Origin: an uncultured Selenomonadaceae bacterium
Lineage (GTDB): Bacteria > Bacillota > Negativicutes > Selenomonadales > Selenomonadaceae
Length of the DNA: 33,850 nucleotides
Reading direction: 5' to 3'
Assembly: GCA_905234505.1 (NCBI GenBank)
Contig: CAJOIA010000029.1
Location: 1-33,850 of the forward strand
Shown: positions 17,059-23,902 of the stretch, piece by piece
Position numbering within the stretch: the stretch's first letter is position 1
How the letters are laid out: the number at the start of each line of letters is the position of its first letter
Translations under genes and position numbers: made by a program
Notes under the pieces: generated by a model
The model's database searches: none
Told to the model about the DNA's origin: nothing
The model's input: only the letters and a program-made list of their open reading frames with translations

Positions 17059-18063
17059 CTATCTTTTAAAAATTTGAGACAAATCTACAATGCAACCCGC
17101 CCAGCTCAATCCTACACCAAAACCTGTCAGCAAAACTTTTTTCAATCGCGCAGGAGAAACCGACTTAATCACTTGCTCAATCGCATATGGCACGCTACCA
17201 GAAACTAAATTGCCGGATTTAGAAATATCGTTGAAGTACGGCACGTTTTCAAGTTCCGCCTTTTTCTGAAGATATTCCATTATCAATTTATTAGCCTGGT
17301 GAAAAATGCAATAATCCAAATCTGCGCGAGTGAGTTTAGCTTTGTTGAGTACGTCGTCAATCAGCTTTGGAATTTCATGCAAAGTAAAATAAGCCAGCGC
17401 GGCGCCGTCCATATGAATTTCGTAATTCGAATGAACATTGCCGCCTTCGTCAGTTTCAAAAACTTCAGGATTGTCACGCGGCATAAATTTACTACCGCCA
17501 ACCGGAATATAAAGTTTGTCGAAACGCGCGCCATCAGAGCCGAAAACAAAAGCGCGAATATTTTCAGTCGGTTCCTCAACCGCCTCAATCCACGTGGCAG
17601 TTGCGCCGTCGCCGAATAGCGGACGAATTGCCAAATCTTGCGCGTTAATGTATTTGGTGTAGACGCTGGAAGTTATGAGCAAAATATTTTTAACTGCGCC
17701 GGTTTCAATTAAACCTTTCGCCGTCGCCAAACCATAAATGTAGCCCGAACAGCCAAGCGAAATATCCATTGTGCCAATTTGCGGAAGTCCGAGCCTGCTT
17801 TGAATTTGCGCCGCCGTGTGTGGACCAAGATAATCTGGATGTTGCACGCACAGCAAAATAAATTCTGTTTCGTCGCGGCTGATTTTGTATTCGTCAAAAA
17901 GTTTTTCAGCCGCCTTGACTGCCAAATCTCCAGCAGATTCATTTTTAACGACGTGTCGCTCTTCGACGCCAATTTTTTTAATTACGCGCGCGTCAACCAA
18001 ATCAATATTCTTTTCAACAATTTCCGGCAAATATGATGATACCGCCCTAATTCTTGCAAACAA
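17059..18063 (-). CDS. 3-oxoacyl-ACP synthase III family protein (FabH-like)
   Basis: About 334 residues. It has the FabH triad: Cys in DISLGCSGY (about residue 105), His in IFHQANK and Asn in SGNLVSGSVP. The C-terminus LLTGFGVGLSWAG is standard. It would condense an acyl-CoA with malonyl-ACP, either in fatty-acid initiation or in a specialised pathway. There is no fab cluster around it, so a second, non-housekeeping paralog is possible. The start is TTG 18063, 9 bases after AAGGAG. This matches the family's M-x-A-x-I N-terminus better than the TTG at 18072, which touches the site. Its 5' end and promoter recur at 19732-19805 in the duplicated segment. Confidence 0.88.
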   Translation of the reverse strand: MFARIRAVSSYLPEIVEKNIDLVDARVIKKIGVEERHVVKNESAGDLAVKAAEKLFDEYKISRDETEFILLCVQHPDYLGPHTAAQIQSRLGLPQIGTMDISLGCSGYIYGLATAKGLIETGAVKNILLITSSVYTKYINAQDLAIRPLFGDGATATWIEAVEEPTENIRAFVFGSDGARFDKLYIPVGGSKFMPRDNPEVFETDEGGNVHSNYEIHMDGAALAYFTLHEIPKLIDDVLNKAKLTRADLDYCIFHQANKLIMEYLQKKAELENVPYFNDISKSGNLVSGSVPYAIEQVIKSVSPARLKKVLLTGFGVGLSWAGCIVDLSQIFKR

Positions 18064-18087
18064 ACTTTTCAACTCCTTGCCGCAAGT

Positions 18088-18116
18088 ATTGTAGACGATT
18101 TAACGCCTGTAAGCAA
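18088..18116 (-). promoter_or_regulatory. Promoter of the fabH-like operon
   Basis: On the minus strand TTGCTT (18116-18111), a 17-base spacer and TACAAT (18093-18088) lie 25 bases before the TTG start. An identical copy at 19777-19805 has no gene after it. Confidence 0.6.
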
Positions 18117-18131
18117 GCGCAAAAATTAAAA

Positions 18132-18166
18132 GAGCTTAGCCGATTGACTAAGCTCAATTTTTTTTT
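18132..18166. terminator. Bidirectional terminator, copy A
   Basis: GAGCTTAG (18132-18139) and CTAAGCTC (18148-18155) form a perfect 8-bp stem, with AATTTTTTTTT to the right and AAAATTAAAA to the left (T-rich on the minus strand). It insulates the fabH promoter from minus-strand transcription coming through the DUF1232 region. Confidence 0.7.
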
Positions 18167-18215
18167 AAAATTGTTCCCCCATAAAAAGTTTCGTGTTATT
18201 CTGTAGCAAACAAAA

Positions 18216-18243
18216 TTGACAAAAATTTTGAGGATGCTATATT
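18216..18243 (+). promoter_or_regulatory. Promoter of DUF1232 gene A
   Basis: A consensus TTGACA (18216-18221), 16-base spacer, TATATT (18238-18243), just before GAGGTGG and the ATG at 18263. Confidence 0.65.
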
Positions 18244-18262
18244 TAATAATGAGGTGGTAATT

Positions 18263-18640
18263 ATGGCTAATGACAAGTACGAAACCGACAAATATGCCGG
18301 TGATTATTCCGATTCGGGGCTTATGAGCAAGGTTAAAAATGCTGTTGCATCTGCCGGTTTAAGTTTGGTTTATAAGGCTCTCCAACTTTTTTACGTCGCC
18401 AAAAATCCAAATGTACCCATGCACATTCGCGCAGCTATTGCTGCGCCGCTGGGCTATTTTATTGTGCCATTTGATTTAATTCCAGACATTGTGCCTGTGG
18501 CTGGCTATACAGACGACGCTGCAGTCCTTATCAAGACCTTAGGTATGGTTCAATTTTACATCACCGACGATATTAAACAACAAGCAAAAGATACTATTCG
18601 TCAATTATTCGGCGATTCCGCAGTAAGAGATTTAGGTTAA
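18263..18640 (+). CDS. DUF1232 (YkvA-like) protein, copy A
   Basis: 125 residues. The first ~30 are polar (DKYETDKYAGDYSD). Then come a helix around GLSLVYKALQLFYVA and the DUF1232 core, Y-F-I-V-P-F-D-L-I-P-D-I-V-P-V, then GYTDDAAVL. This PxDxIPDxxPxxGxxDD signature is typical of small, weakly membrane-associated YkvA-type proteins of unknown function. I chose ATG 18263 because GAGGTGG precedes it by 7 bases; an in-frame GTG at 18254 is inside that site. Its stop overlaps the end of the convergent phosphatase remnant by 3 bases. See copy B for the unusual pattern of differences. Confidence 0.85.
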   Translation: MANDKYETDKYAGDYSDSGLMSKVKNAVASAGLSLVYKALQLFYVAKNPNVPMHIRAAIAAPLGYFIVPFDLIPDIVPVAGYTDDAAVLIKTLGMVQFYITDDIKQQAKDTIRQLFGDSAVRDLG

Positions 18641-18890
18641 AATATTTTCAACGCAACGATGGTAATGTCATCGGATTGAATATGATTTCCCGCGAACTGC
18701 GCGATGTCATTTCTTAATTCGCCGGTGACATTATCTTTTTTATTTGCAAGAAGCGCGCGCTTAACCGATTCAGCTAAACCTTGTTCTTGAAAAAAATCTT
18801 CCTGCTCATTCAAAGCTTCAGTCAGAATACAAAATCAAAATATCGCCCGCTGAAAGATTCGTTTCTAAAGCAGTGCAAATGCGCTTGACT
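18637..18890 (-). pseudogene. 3' remnant of a SpoIIE/RsbU-type phosphatase
   Basis: Minus-strand reading gives LETNLSAGDILILYSD then TGA. In the next frame comes EALNEQEDFF and, ending at 18637, HIQSDDITIVALKIF. These are the last strands of a PP2C-type phosphatase, including the QSDDIT metal motif. The GVT part of the expected YTDGVTEA is missing, which shifts the frame. The N-terminal 500 residues are absent: homology to the complete gene at 20.3-22.2 kb stops at 18865, after which the sequence runs into DUF4230 upstream DNA. It is a by-product of the duplication. Confidence 0.8.
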
Positions 18891-18929
18891 AATATAAATC
18901 ACTGTGTTAATTTTAAGGAGGTTAATATC

Positions 18930-19610
18930 TTGGCTAATGCATTTGGCTCAACTTTGGCAATGCTCTTAGTTTTAATTTTGACAATCATTGTAGCGGTATA
19001 TTTTTTCCAAAAATCACAGCAACCACAAGCCACTCAAGAAAGAGTTCCTTTTCCGGTACTGCGAACAATAATAGCTGAAAAAATTCAAGACGTAGCGGAA
19101 TTGGTGACATTGCGAAAAGCTTTTGATGCAACCATTAATTTTAATGACGCCACGAAAATTCCTTTCTTTGATGTCGGTATTCCAGGCACTAAACGAGATT
19201 TTGTAATAGATTATTCGGGGATGATTGTCAGCGGTTGCGATTTAAAGGCGATTCGTATTCTTCCGGACGGCTTTGACAATAACCGCGTTAAAATTATTGT
19301 TCCGCAAAGTTGCATAACTGATTTTTACGCTGATATAAAATCTTTCAAAATTCGTGGCAATAAGGCAGGAATATTCGCCGCCAATATCAAAATTGAAGAG
19401 CAAAACGAATGGATAAGAACCGACTTGGAAAGCCGCGTAAAACAGGCTATCGACGAAGGGATTTTGATTCGCTCCAATGATAATGTGCGGAAATATTTAA
19501 ATGCGATAGTTTCAGCGCAGGGCTTCACAGCAGATATTGAATTTATCGGCGACGGTTCTGATTCACATATAAAACTTTTAAATTCTGCTAATCAAAGTTT
19601 GTGGAGATGA
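18930..19610 (+). CDS. DUF4230-family membrane-anchored protein
   Basis: About 226 residues. One N-terminal transmembrane helix (TLAMLLVLILTIIVAVYFF) precedes an extracytoplasmic domain of ~195 residues. That domain has LRTIIAEKIQDVAELVTL near its start and later RDFVIDYSGMIVSGCDLKAI, the layout of DUF4230. The function is unknown. The start is TTG 18930, 8 bases after a full AAGGAGG; the frame is open further upstream but without a better site. It sits between the two duplicated segments and 21 bases before a truncated DUF1232 gene, which suggests a DUF4230-DUF1232 operon that the duplication broke. Confidence 0.75.
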   Translation: MANAFGSTLAMLLVLILTIIVAVYFFQKSQQPQATQERVPFPVLRTIIAEKIQDVAELVTLRKAFDATINFNDATKIPFFDVGIPGTKRDFVIDYSGMIVSGCDLKAIRILPDGFDNNRVKIIVPQSCITDFYADIKSFKIRGNKAGIFAANIKIEEQNEWIRTDLESRVKQAIDEGILIRSNDNVRKYLNAIVSAQGFTADIEFIGDGSDSHIKLLNSANQSLWR

Positions 19611-19631
19611 ACTTTAGAGGGGGTAGCCATT

Positions 19632-19739
19632 ATGAGCAATAACGATGTTGACAGATACGCCGGTGATTATTCTGATTCAAGGCTGATAAATAAAGTTAAG
19701 AATGTTGCAAAATCGGCGGGGCTCGGCGTTACGCCCTAA
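19632..19739 (+). pseudogene. Truncated third DUF1232 gene
   Basis: ATG 19632, with GAGGGGGT upstream, encodes 35 residues. They match the N-terminus of copies A and B (RYAGDYSDSRLINKVKN against KYAGDYSDSGLMSKVKN) and stop in TAA at 19737. The match ends at SAGLGV, exactly where copy B of the repeat begins with fabH 5' sequence (19732). The DUF1232 core is lost, so the gene was cut by the rearrangement. Confidence 0.85.
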
Positions 19740-19820
19740 TTCTTGCAAACAAACTTTTCAACTCCTTGCCGCAGGTATTGTAGACGATTTAACGCCTGTA
19801 AGCAAGCGCAAAAATTAAAA

Positions 19821-19855
19821 GAGCTTAGCCGATTGACTAAGCTCAATTTTTTTTT
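19821..19855. terminator. Bidirectional terminator, copy B
   Basis: The same 8-bp stem as at 18132-18155, with T9 to the right. On the minus strand it would stop readthrough from the phosphatase operon. Confidence 0.7.
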
Positions 19856-19898
19856 AAAATTGTTCCCCCATAATTCGTGTTATTCTACAGCAAACAAA

Positions 19899-19926
19899 TT
19901 GACAAAAATTTTGAGGATGCTACATT
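19899..19926 (+). promoter_or_regulatory. Promoter of DUF1232 gene B
   Basis: TTGACA (19899-19904), 16-base spacer, TACATT (19921-19926). The -10 differs from copy A by one base (TATATT there), so the two genes may be expressed at different strengths. Confidence 0.6.
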
Positions 19927-19945
19927 TAATAATGAGGTGATAATT

Positions 19946-20326
19946 ATGGCTAATGACAAGTACGAAACCGACAAATATGCCGGTGATTATTCCGATTCGG
20001 GGCTTATGAGCAAGGTTAAAAATGCTGTTAAATCTGCCGGTTTAAGTGTGGTTTATCAGGCTCTCCAACTTTTTTACATCGCCAAAAATCCAAATGTACC
20101 CATGCACATTCGCGCAGCTGTTGTTGCGCCGCTGGGCTATTTTATTTCGCCAGTTGATTTTATTCCAGACATTGTGCCTGTGACTGGCTATATAGACGAC
20201 GCTACAGTTTTGCGCAGTGCCTTAGGAGCTATGGCTCAATGGTACGCTACCGACGATATTAAACAACAAGCAAAAGATACACTTCGTCAATTATTCGGCG
20301 ATTCCGCAGTAAGAAATTTAGATTAA
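19946..20326 (+). CDS. DUF1232 (YkvA-like) protein, copy B
   Basis: 126 residues with the same architecture as copy A: core YFISPVDFIPDIVPV, then GYIDDATVL. The first 26 codons are identical in DNA to copy A. Beyond them I count about 21 codons that differ by amino acid, four silent differences and one extra codon near ALGAM. Most of the flanking DNA is nearly identical. The start is ATG 19946, 6 bases after GAGGTGA. Its stop overlaps the end of the frameshifted phosphatase reading by 3 bases. The function is unknown; the excess of replacements suggests diversifying selection or recombination with an unseen paralog. Confidence 0.85.
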   Translation: MANDKYETDKYAGDYSDSGLMSKVKNAVKSAGLSVVYQALQLFYIAKNPNVPMHIRAAVVAPLGYFISPVDFIPDIVPVTGYIDDATVLRSALGAMAQWYATDDIKQQAKDTLRQLFGDSAVRNLD

Positions 20327-22204
20327 AATATTTTCAACGCAACGATGGTAATGTCATCGGATTGAATATGATTTCCCGCGAACTGCGCGATGTCATTTCT
20401 TAATTCTCCGGTGACATTATCTTTTTTATTTGCAAGAAGCGCGCGCTTAACCGATTCAGCTAAACCTTGTTCTTGAAAAAAATCTTCCTGCTCATTCAAA
20501 GCTTCAATACAGAATTAAAATATCACCTGCCGAAAGATTCGTTTCAAGTTGCCGGAATTTAATATCTTCCACAGATCCAAGCATAGGTCCAGAGCGCTTT
20601 TTCAAAAATTCAAAAGTGCCATCGCCGTGCATAATCATCGGGCTGGTATGACCGGCGTTAACATAAATCAATTTGCCGCTGGAAATTTCATAGAGCGCGG
20701 CAACTGCGGTTGAAAACATTTCGGTATCGTTATTTTCGCAAAGCTGATTGTTCGTCTCATAAAAAATCTTAGTCAAATCAATATTTTTGTCTTTACTAAT
20801 TTTGTGATGAATAAGCGTGTAAGTTACCATCATAAAAAGTGCCGCCGGTATTCCCTTATCCGAAATGTCCGATACAACAAGCACAATGTGGTCGTCGTCA
20901 ATAATTTTCAAGTCGTAAAAATCTCCGCAAACCATAAGCGCGGGATTCATCAACGCTTCAACTTCTATCTGCGGAAATTTTTTATTTATATCGCTCGGCG
21001 AGGGCAGAATTGACGTTTGGATATGCATTCCGATTTCTAATTGCGTACGAGTGCGCTCGCGTTCCGAAAGAGTTTGCTTGAGGTTGTCAATATACTTGTA
21101 AATGCTCTCAAGCATTTTGTGTAAAGTTTTTGAGAGCAATTCAAGTTCGTCGCCGGACTTTATTATTTCAAAGGAAATTTTTTCAGTTTCAGGGTCGGAT
21201 TCAGTAAATTTCGCAGCGGTTTCTGTGATTTTGGTTAATGGCATTACAACTTTTTTTTCAATGTACCAAATCAAAATCAGCTGAATTGCAAGCGTGAAAT
21301 GCAGAACCAAAAAAGTTTTTTCATAAAATACAATCCAAATTTCATTTGAAGAATAATCGCCGCTCATGCTTAAAAATGTGTGCAATGATAAAATAATCGT
21401 CAGCCACGCCATAAATACGCAGAAACCTTTAGCAATGCGGTAATAAATCGGTTGCGGTATCAAAATTCTTTTTCGATGAATTTTCGGCAATGGACGCAAC
21501 AAATAGGCAAAAAATAAAACCGCGATTATGCGGCGAAAAATCACAATTTCATCAAATTCTGCGATTGGCATTGAAATTATTCCGGCGGAAACAATGCAGA
21601 GAATTAAAAGCAATGCGTCAAAGCGGCGCGGGTTATGGAATATCGGCTTTTTTAAATGTTGCTGATGAAATCGGTAGTGGCTGCTCATTAACATTAGCAA
21701 GATCGGCAATCCGATTAAAATATTTATATCCAAATTGTTCAGCATTATGATTGAAAAATATTGCCACGCCGAATCATACCACGCCGACAGCAAGCCAACC
21801 ATTGTAAAATACAAGCTGGTTATCGCCGTGACGATTAGCTGAATAAAGATATATCGCAGAATATTTTTCAGGCTGATTGCGAATGGATCTTCATTTTCGC
21901 GCAGAAAAACCGAATGCCACATCATAAAGCTTAGAAACGCCACCAGCGAATTTCCCATTGATCCAAGAATATAATTGAATAATTTATAGCCGAAGTGGAA
22001 ATTTGGAGAAAACATATCGGCGATAAAATTTCCAATACCGATTCCGACAGCTCCGGCAGAACCCCACATTATTCCAAGAATCGGAGCCAGAAATGAAGCA
22101 ATGCGAATATTTGTATCTTGAAGATTGAAGCCATATTGAAATAAAACTAAAAAAGTTGCGTATAGGGCGGCGGCGATACCTGCGCGAATCAGTGAGATTT
22201 TCAA
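20323..22204 (-). pseudogene. RsbU/SpoIIE-type membrane phosphatase, frameshifted near its C-terminus
   Basis: An open frame of 566 codons runs from TTG 22204 (8 bases after GGGAG) to a TGA at 20504. The first ~330 residues have several transmembrane helices. They are followed by a HAMP-like linker (KVVMPLTKITETAAKFTE), a coiled coil and a PP2C/SpoIIE domain with GDFYDLK and VSDISDKGIPAALFMM. The frame breaks at ILILY, where YTDGVTEA is expected. The next frame continues EALNEQEDFF to QSDDITIVALKIF, ending at 20323. The lesion removes the last ~60 residues with two metal-binding motifs. It follows rsbV- and rsbW-like genes and would dephosphorylate the STAS protein. It may be inactive, or rescued by +1 frameshifting. 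Confidence 0.8.
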
Positions 22205-22226
22205 GGGCAACACTCCCAAAAAAATT

Positions 22227-22676
22227 TTAATCGGTGGGCTGAGAAATTTTGTTGAATACCAAATGCAAATGATTAGCCGATTTACCAAAAAAATTTTCGC
22301 GCCTGTAAATTTCTTCAGCAAAAACTTTCTTCATAAAAGCAATACCGAAACCGCCGATTTTCCGATCCTCAATGGCAGATTTGTCAAGTGTGCGCGCGTC
22401 ATTTTTCTTTATCGGATTAAAAGGCGTGCCATAATCGACAATATCAAGGGAAAAAATTTTTTCGTCATTGGAACATCTGATAAAAATATCGCCCTCCGAT
22501 TCATATGCGTAGTTGATAACATTGATAATTACTTCCTCAAAACCAAGTTCAAGCTTCAATCTGCGTCGTGCGGAAATACCGGCTTGCTCGGCGGCGACAA
22601 TAATATAATCTTTGATCTGATCGTAATTTTCTATAGTGGCTGGGAATTTTTGCCAATCCGCAACATTTTTAGCCAA
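22227..22676 (-). CDS. RsbW/SpoIIAB-like serine kinase (HATPase_c)
   Basis: About 149 residues of the GHKL ATPase fold. The N box is ELGFEEVIINVINYAY, the G1 box DIVDYGTPFNP and the G2 box GGFGIAFMKK. Such proteins phosphorylate a STAS anti-anti-sigma partner and hold a sigma factor or other client. I favour TTG 22676, 6 bases after AGGCGGTG; GTG 22685 would overlap that site. It lies between the STAS gene (12 bases) and the phosphatase (22 bases), a complete partner-switching set. No sigma factor gene is adjacent, so the client is unknown and may be non-sigma. Confidence 0.88.
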   Translation of the reverse strand: MAKNVADWQKFPATIENYDQIKDYIIVAAEQAGISARRRLKLELGFEEVIINVINYAYESEGDIFIRCSNDEKIFSLDIVDYGTPFNPIKKNDARTLDKSAIEDRKIGGFGIAFMKKVFAEEIYRRENFFGKSANHLHLVFNKISQPTD

Positions 22677-22688
22677 TGAAAACACCGC

Positions 22689-23021
22689 CTATTTTAAATC
22701 TGCGGCAGAATTATAAACCTCAAAAAGCATATCAGTACCGGAATCTTCCAGAATTTCTTTAACCATTCCAATGACGCCGCACAGTACAAATTTTTTGGCG
22801 TCTTTCTTAGCTTTTTTGCCAAGACTCAAAAGCACGCGCAAACCGGCGCTTGAAATATATTCTAAATGCGACATATCCAACGCCAATTGATTAGTATTGT
22901 CCATTGCTGCGGAAGCTGCAGTTTGGGCAGCAGCGGCGTTTGTTGCGTCAATTCTTCCAATCGCCTGCAAAATGTGCCAGTTCCCTTGAATTAAATTTTT
23001 AAACTCAACCTTTGCGCTCAT
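22689..23021 (-). CDS. STAS-domain anti-sigma factor antagonist (RsbV/SpoIIAA-like)
   Basis: A 110-residue single STAS domain. The phosphorylation motif is Y-I-S-S-A-G-L-R, with Ser58 aligning with the phosphoserine of SpoIIAA. AIGRIDATNA near residue 22 is the typical first loop. ATG 23021 follows AAGGAGGAA; the frame extends upstream but includes that site. It is the first gene of the rsbV-W-U-like operon. A terminator ends only about 20 bases upstream, leaving little room for a separate promoter. Confidence 0.9.
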   Translation of the reverse strand: MSAKVEFKNLIQGNWHILQAIGRIDATNAAAAQTAASAAMDNTNQLALDMSHLEYISSAGLRVLLSLGKKAKKDAKKFVLCGVIGMVKEILEDSGTDMLFEVYNSAADLK

Positions 23022-23040
23022 TAAAAATTCCTCCTTAAAC

Positions 23041-23076
23041 AAAAAAAAATCGAGCGAGGCGTTTGAACCTTACTCG
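23041..23076 (-). terminator. Terminator between the ChW gene and the Rsb operon
   Basis: On the minus strand CGAGTAAGG pairs with CCTCGCTCG (9 bp with one mismatch and one wobble, 8-base loop), followed by A and nine T. Confidence 0.75.
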
Positions 23077-23097
23077 TTTTTAATAATCACGCTATTT

Positions 23098-23697
23098 TTA
23101 AAAAGAGTTTCTGCCGTGCCTACGATAGTGCGTGTCATTATCCCAATCGTCGCTATCATTGTCTTCGTTCCAGTTGTATCTATTTCTGCGATTATTATTT
23201 CTGTCGTTTGAATTGCTACTATTTTTAGCTACGAGTTTAATTTGAATAGCTTCAATTCTCAAGCTCTTACCAGTGGTCCCAGCGGTTTCGCCATTTTTAA
23301 CCCATTGAAGCCAGCCACTTTTTTCAACGTGCACTCTGTAGTAAATATCGTAAGTATCTGCATAACTACCGGATAATTTAATTTTGATAGCTTCCATTCT
23401 CAAGCTTTTATCGGTTGTTCCGGCAACTTGCCCATCACGTTTCCAACCTTGCCAGCCTTCTTTTTCAACGTGAGCACAATATTGAATACTGTTACTGCTG
23501 TCCAACGAAATTCTGATAGCTTCAAGCCTTCTGCCTTTGTCCACAGTTCCGGCAACATCATTATCGCCTACAACAGACAACCAACCGCTTTTTTCAATAT
23601 AAGCTTGATAGCGTAAAGGGGATTGAGCCGCGCTTACAATTGACAACTGCGCGATAGTAAAAAATGCGAAGAACAAAGCCGCAAAAAATTTATTCAA
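23098..23697 (-). CDS. Secreted ChW-repeat protein
   Basis: About 199 residues. A signal peptide (NKFFAALFFAFFTIAQLSIVSAA) leads to three ~45-residue repeats. Each has (K/E)xGW, a central AGT and a closing EAI-x-I (EKSGWLSVV, EKEGWQGWK, EKSGWLQWV). These are clostridial hydrophobic-with-conserved-W (ChW) domains, thought to mediate surface or carbohydrate interactions. The tail is a low-complexity Asn/Asp/Arg-rich stretch (about 165-195). The start is TTG 23697, 10 bases after AAAGGG; ATG 23706 is only one base from that site. It follows tRNA-Pro on the same strand and may share its promoter. Confidence 0.82.
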   Translation of the reverse strand: MNKFFAALFFAFFTIAQLSIVSAAQSPLRYQAYIEKSGWLSVVGDNDVAGTVDKGRRLEAIRISLDSSNSIQYCAHVEKEGWQGWKRDGQVAGTTDKSLRMEAIKIKLSGSYADTYDIYYRVHVEKSGWLQWVKNGETAGTTGKSLRIEAIQIKLVAKNSSNSNDRNNNRRNRYNWNEDNDSDDWDNDTHYRRHGRNSF

Positions 23698-23724
23698 GCT
23701 AATCATACCCTTTAAAAAAAACAA

Positions 23725-23799
23725 TCGGAGTTGTGAGATTTGAACTCACGACCTTCTGCTCCCAAGGCAGACGCGCTAACCAAACTGCGCTAAACCCCG
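23725..23799 (-). tRNA. tRNA-Pro (UGG)
   Basis: A 75-nt cloverleaf. The acceptor is CGGGGTT/AACTCCG with one G-U pair, the D stem GCGC/GCGC, the anticodon stem TCTGC/GCAGA with loop CTTGGGA (anticodon TGG) and the T stem GTGAG/CTCAC with TTCAAAT. The discriminator is A. CCA is not encoded; TTGTTTTTTTT follows. Confidence 0.97.
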
Positions 23800-23807
23800 A
23801 TGCTTGA

Positions 23808-23835
23808 ATTATACCACAGTAAAAAATTTTGGCAA
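23808..23835 (-). promoter_or_regulatory. Promoter of tRNA-Pro
   Basis: On the minus strand TTGCCA (23835-23830), a 16-base spacer and a perfect TATAAT (23813-23808), 8 bases before the tRNA 5' end. Confidence 0.8.
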
Positions 23836-23845
23836 GAATTTAATT

Positions 23846-23872
23846 AAAAAAAAATGCCCACATTAGCGAGCA
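23846..23872 (-). terminator. Terminator of the beta-fructosidase gene
   Basis: On the minus strand TGCTCGC pairs with GTGGGCA (7 bp with two wobbles, loop TAAT), followed by eight T. Confidence 0.7.
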
Positions 23873-23902
23873 ACTGAAAATTTATTTAAACAAACGAGGA
23901 GG

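Larger units (their letters stand above)
18043..18865. repeat. Segmental duplication, copy A
   Basis: About 820 bp repeated in the same orientation at 19732-20545. It contains the first ~20 bases of fabH-like coding sequence, its promoter, a terminator hairpin, a DUF1232 gene and the 3' end of a SpoIIE-type phosphatase on the minus strand. Outside the DUF1232 gene the copies differ by few bases. The phosphatase part shows one difference in about 190 bases. Confidence 0.9.
19732..20545. repeat. Segmental duplication, copy B
   Basis: A direct repeat of 18043-18865. Its left edge is fused into the third DUF1232 gene and its right edge continues into the full-length phosphatase gene. It carries an orphan copy of the fabH promoter (19777-19805) and a copy of the terminator hairpin (19821-19855). 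No transposase, flanking repeat or target duplication was seen. Confidence 0.9.

Noticed and set aside
18885-18913. TTGACT-N17-TAATTT as promoter of the DUF4230 gene
   Set aside because: Transcription would begin within the Shine-Dalgarno site (18915-18921), leaving no leader, so the promoter is probably elsewhere or the gene is read from upstream.
18043-20545. Insertion sequence or transposon as cause of the duplication
   Set aside because: No transposase frame, terminal inverted repeats or target-site duplication is found at either repeat edge.
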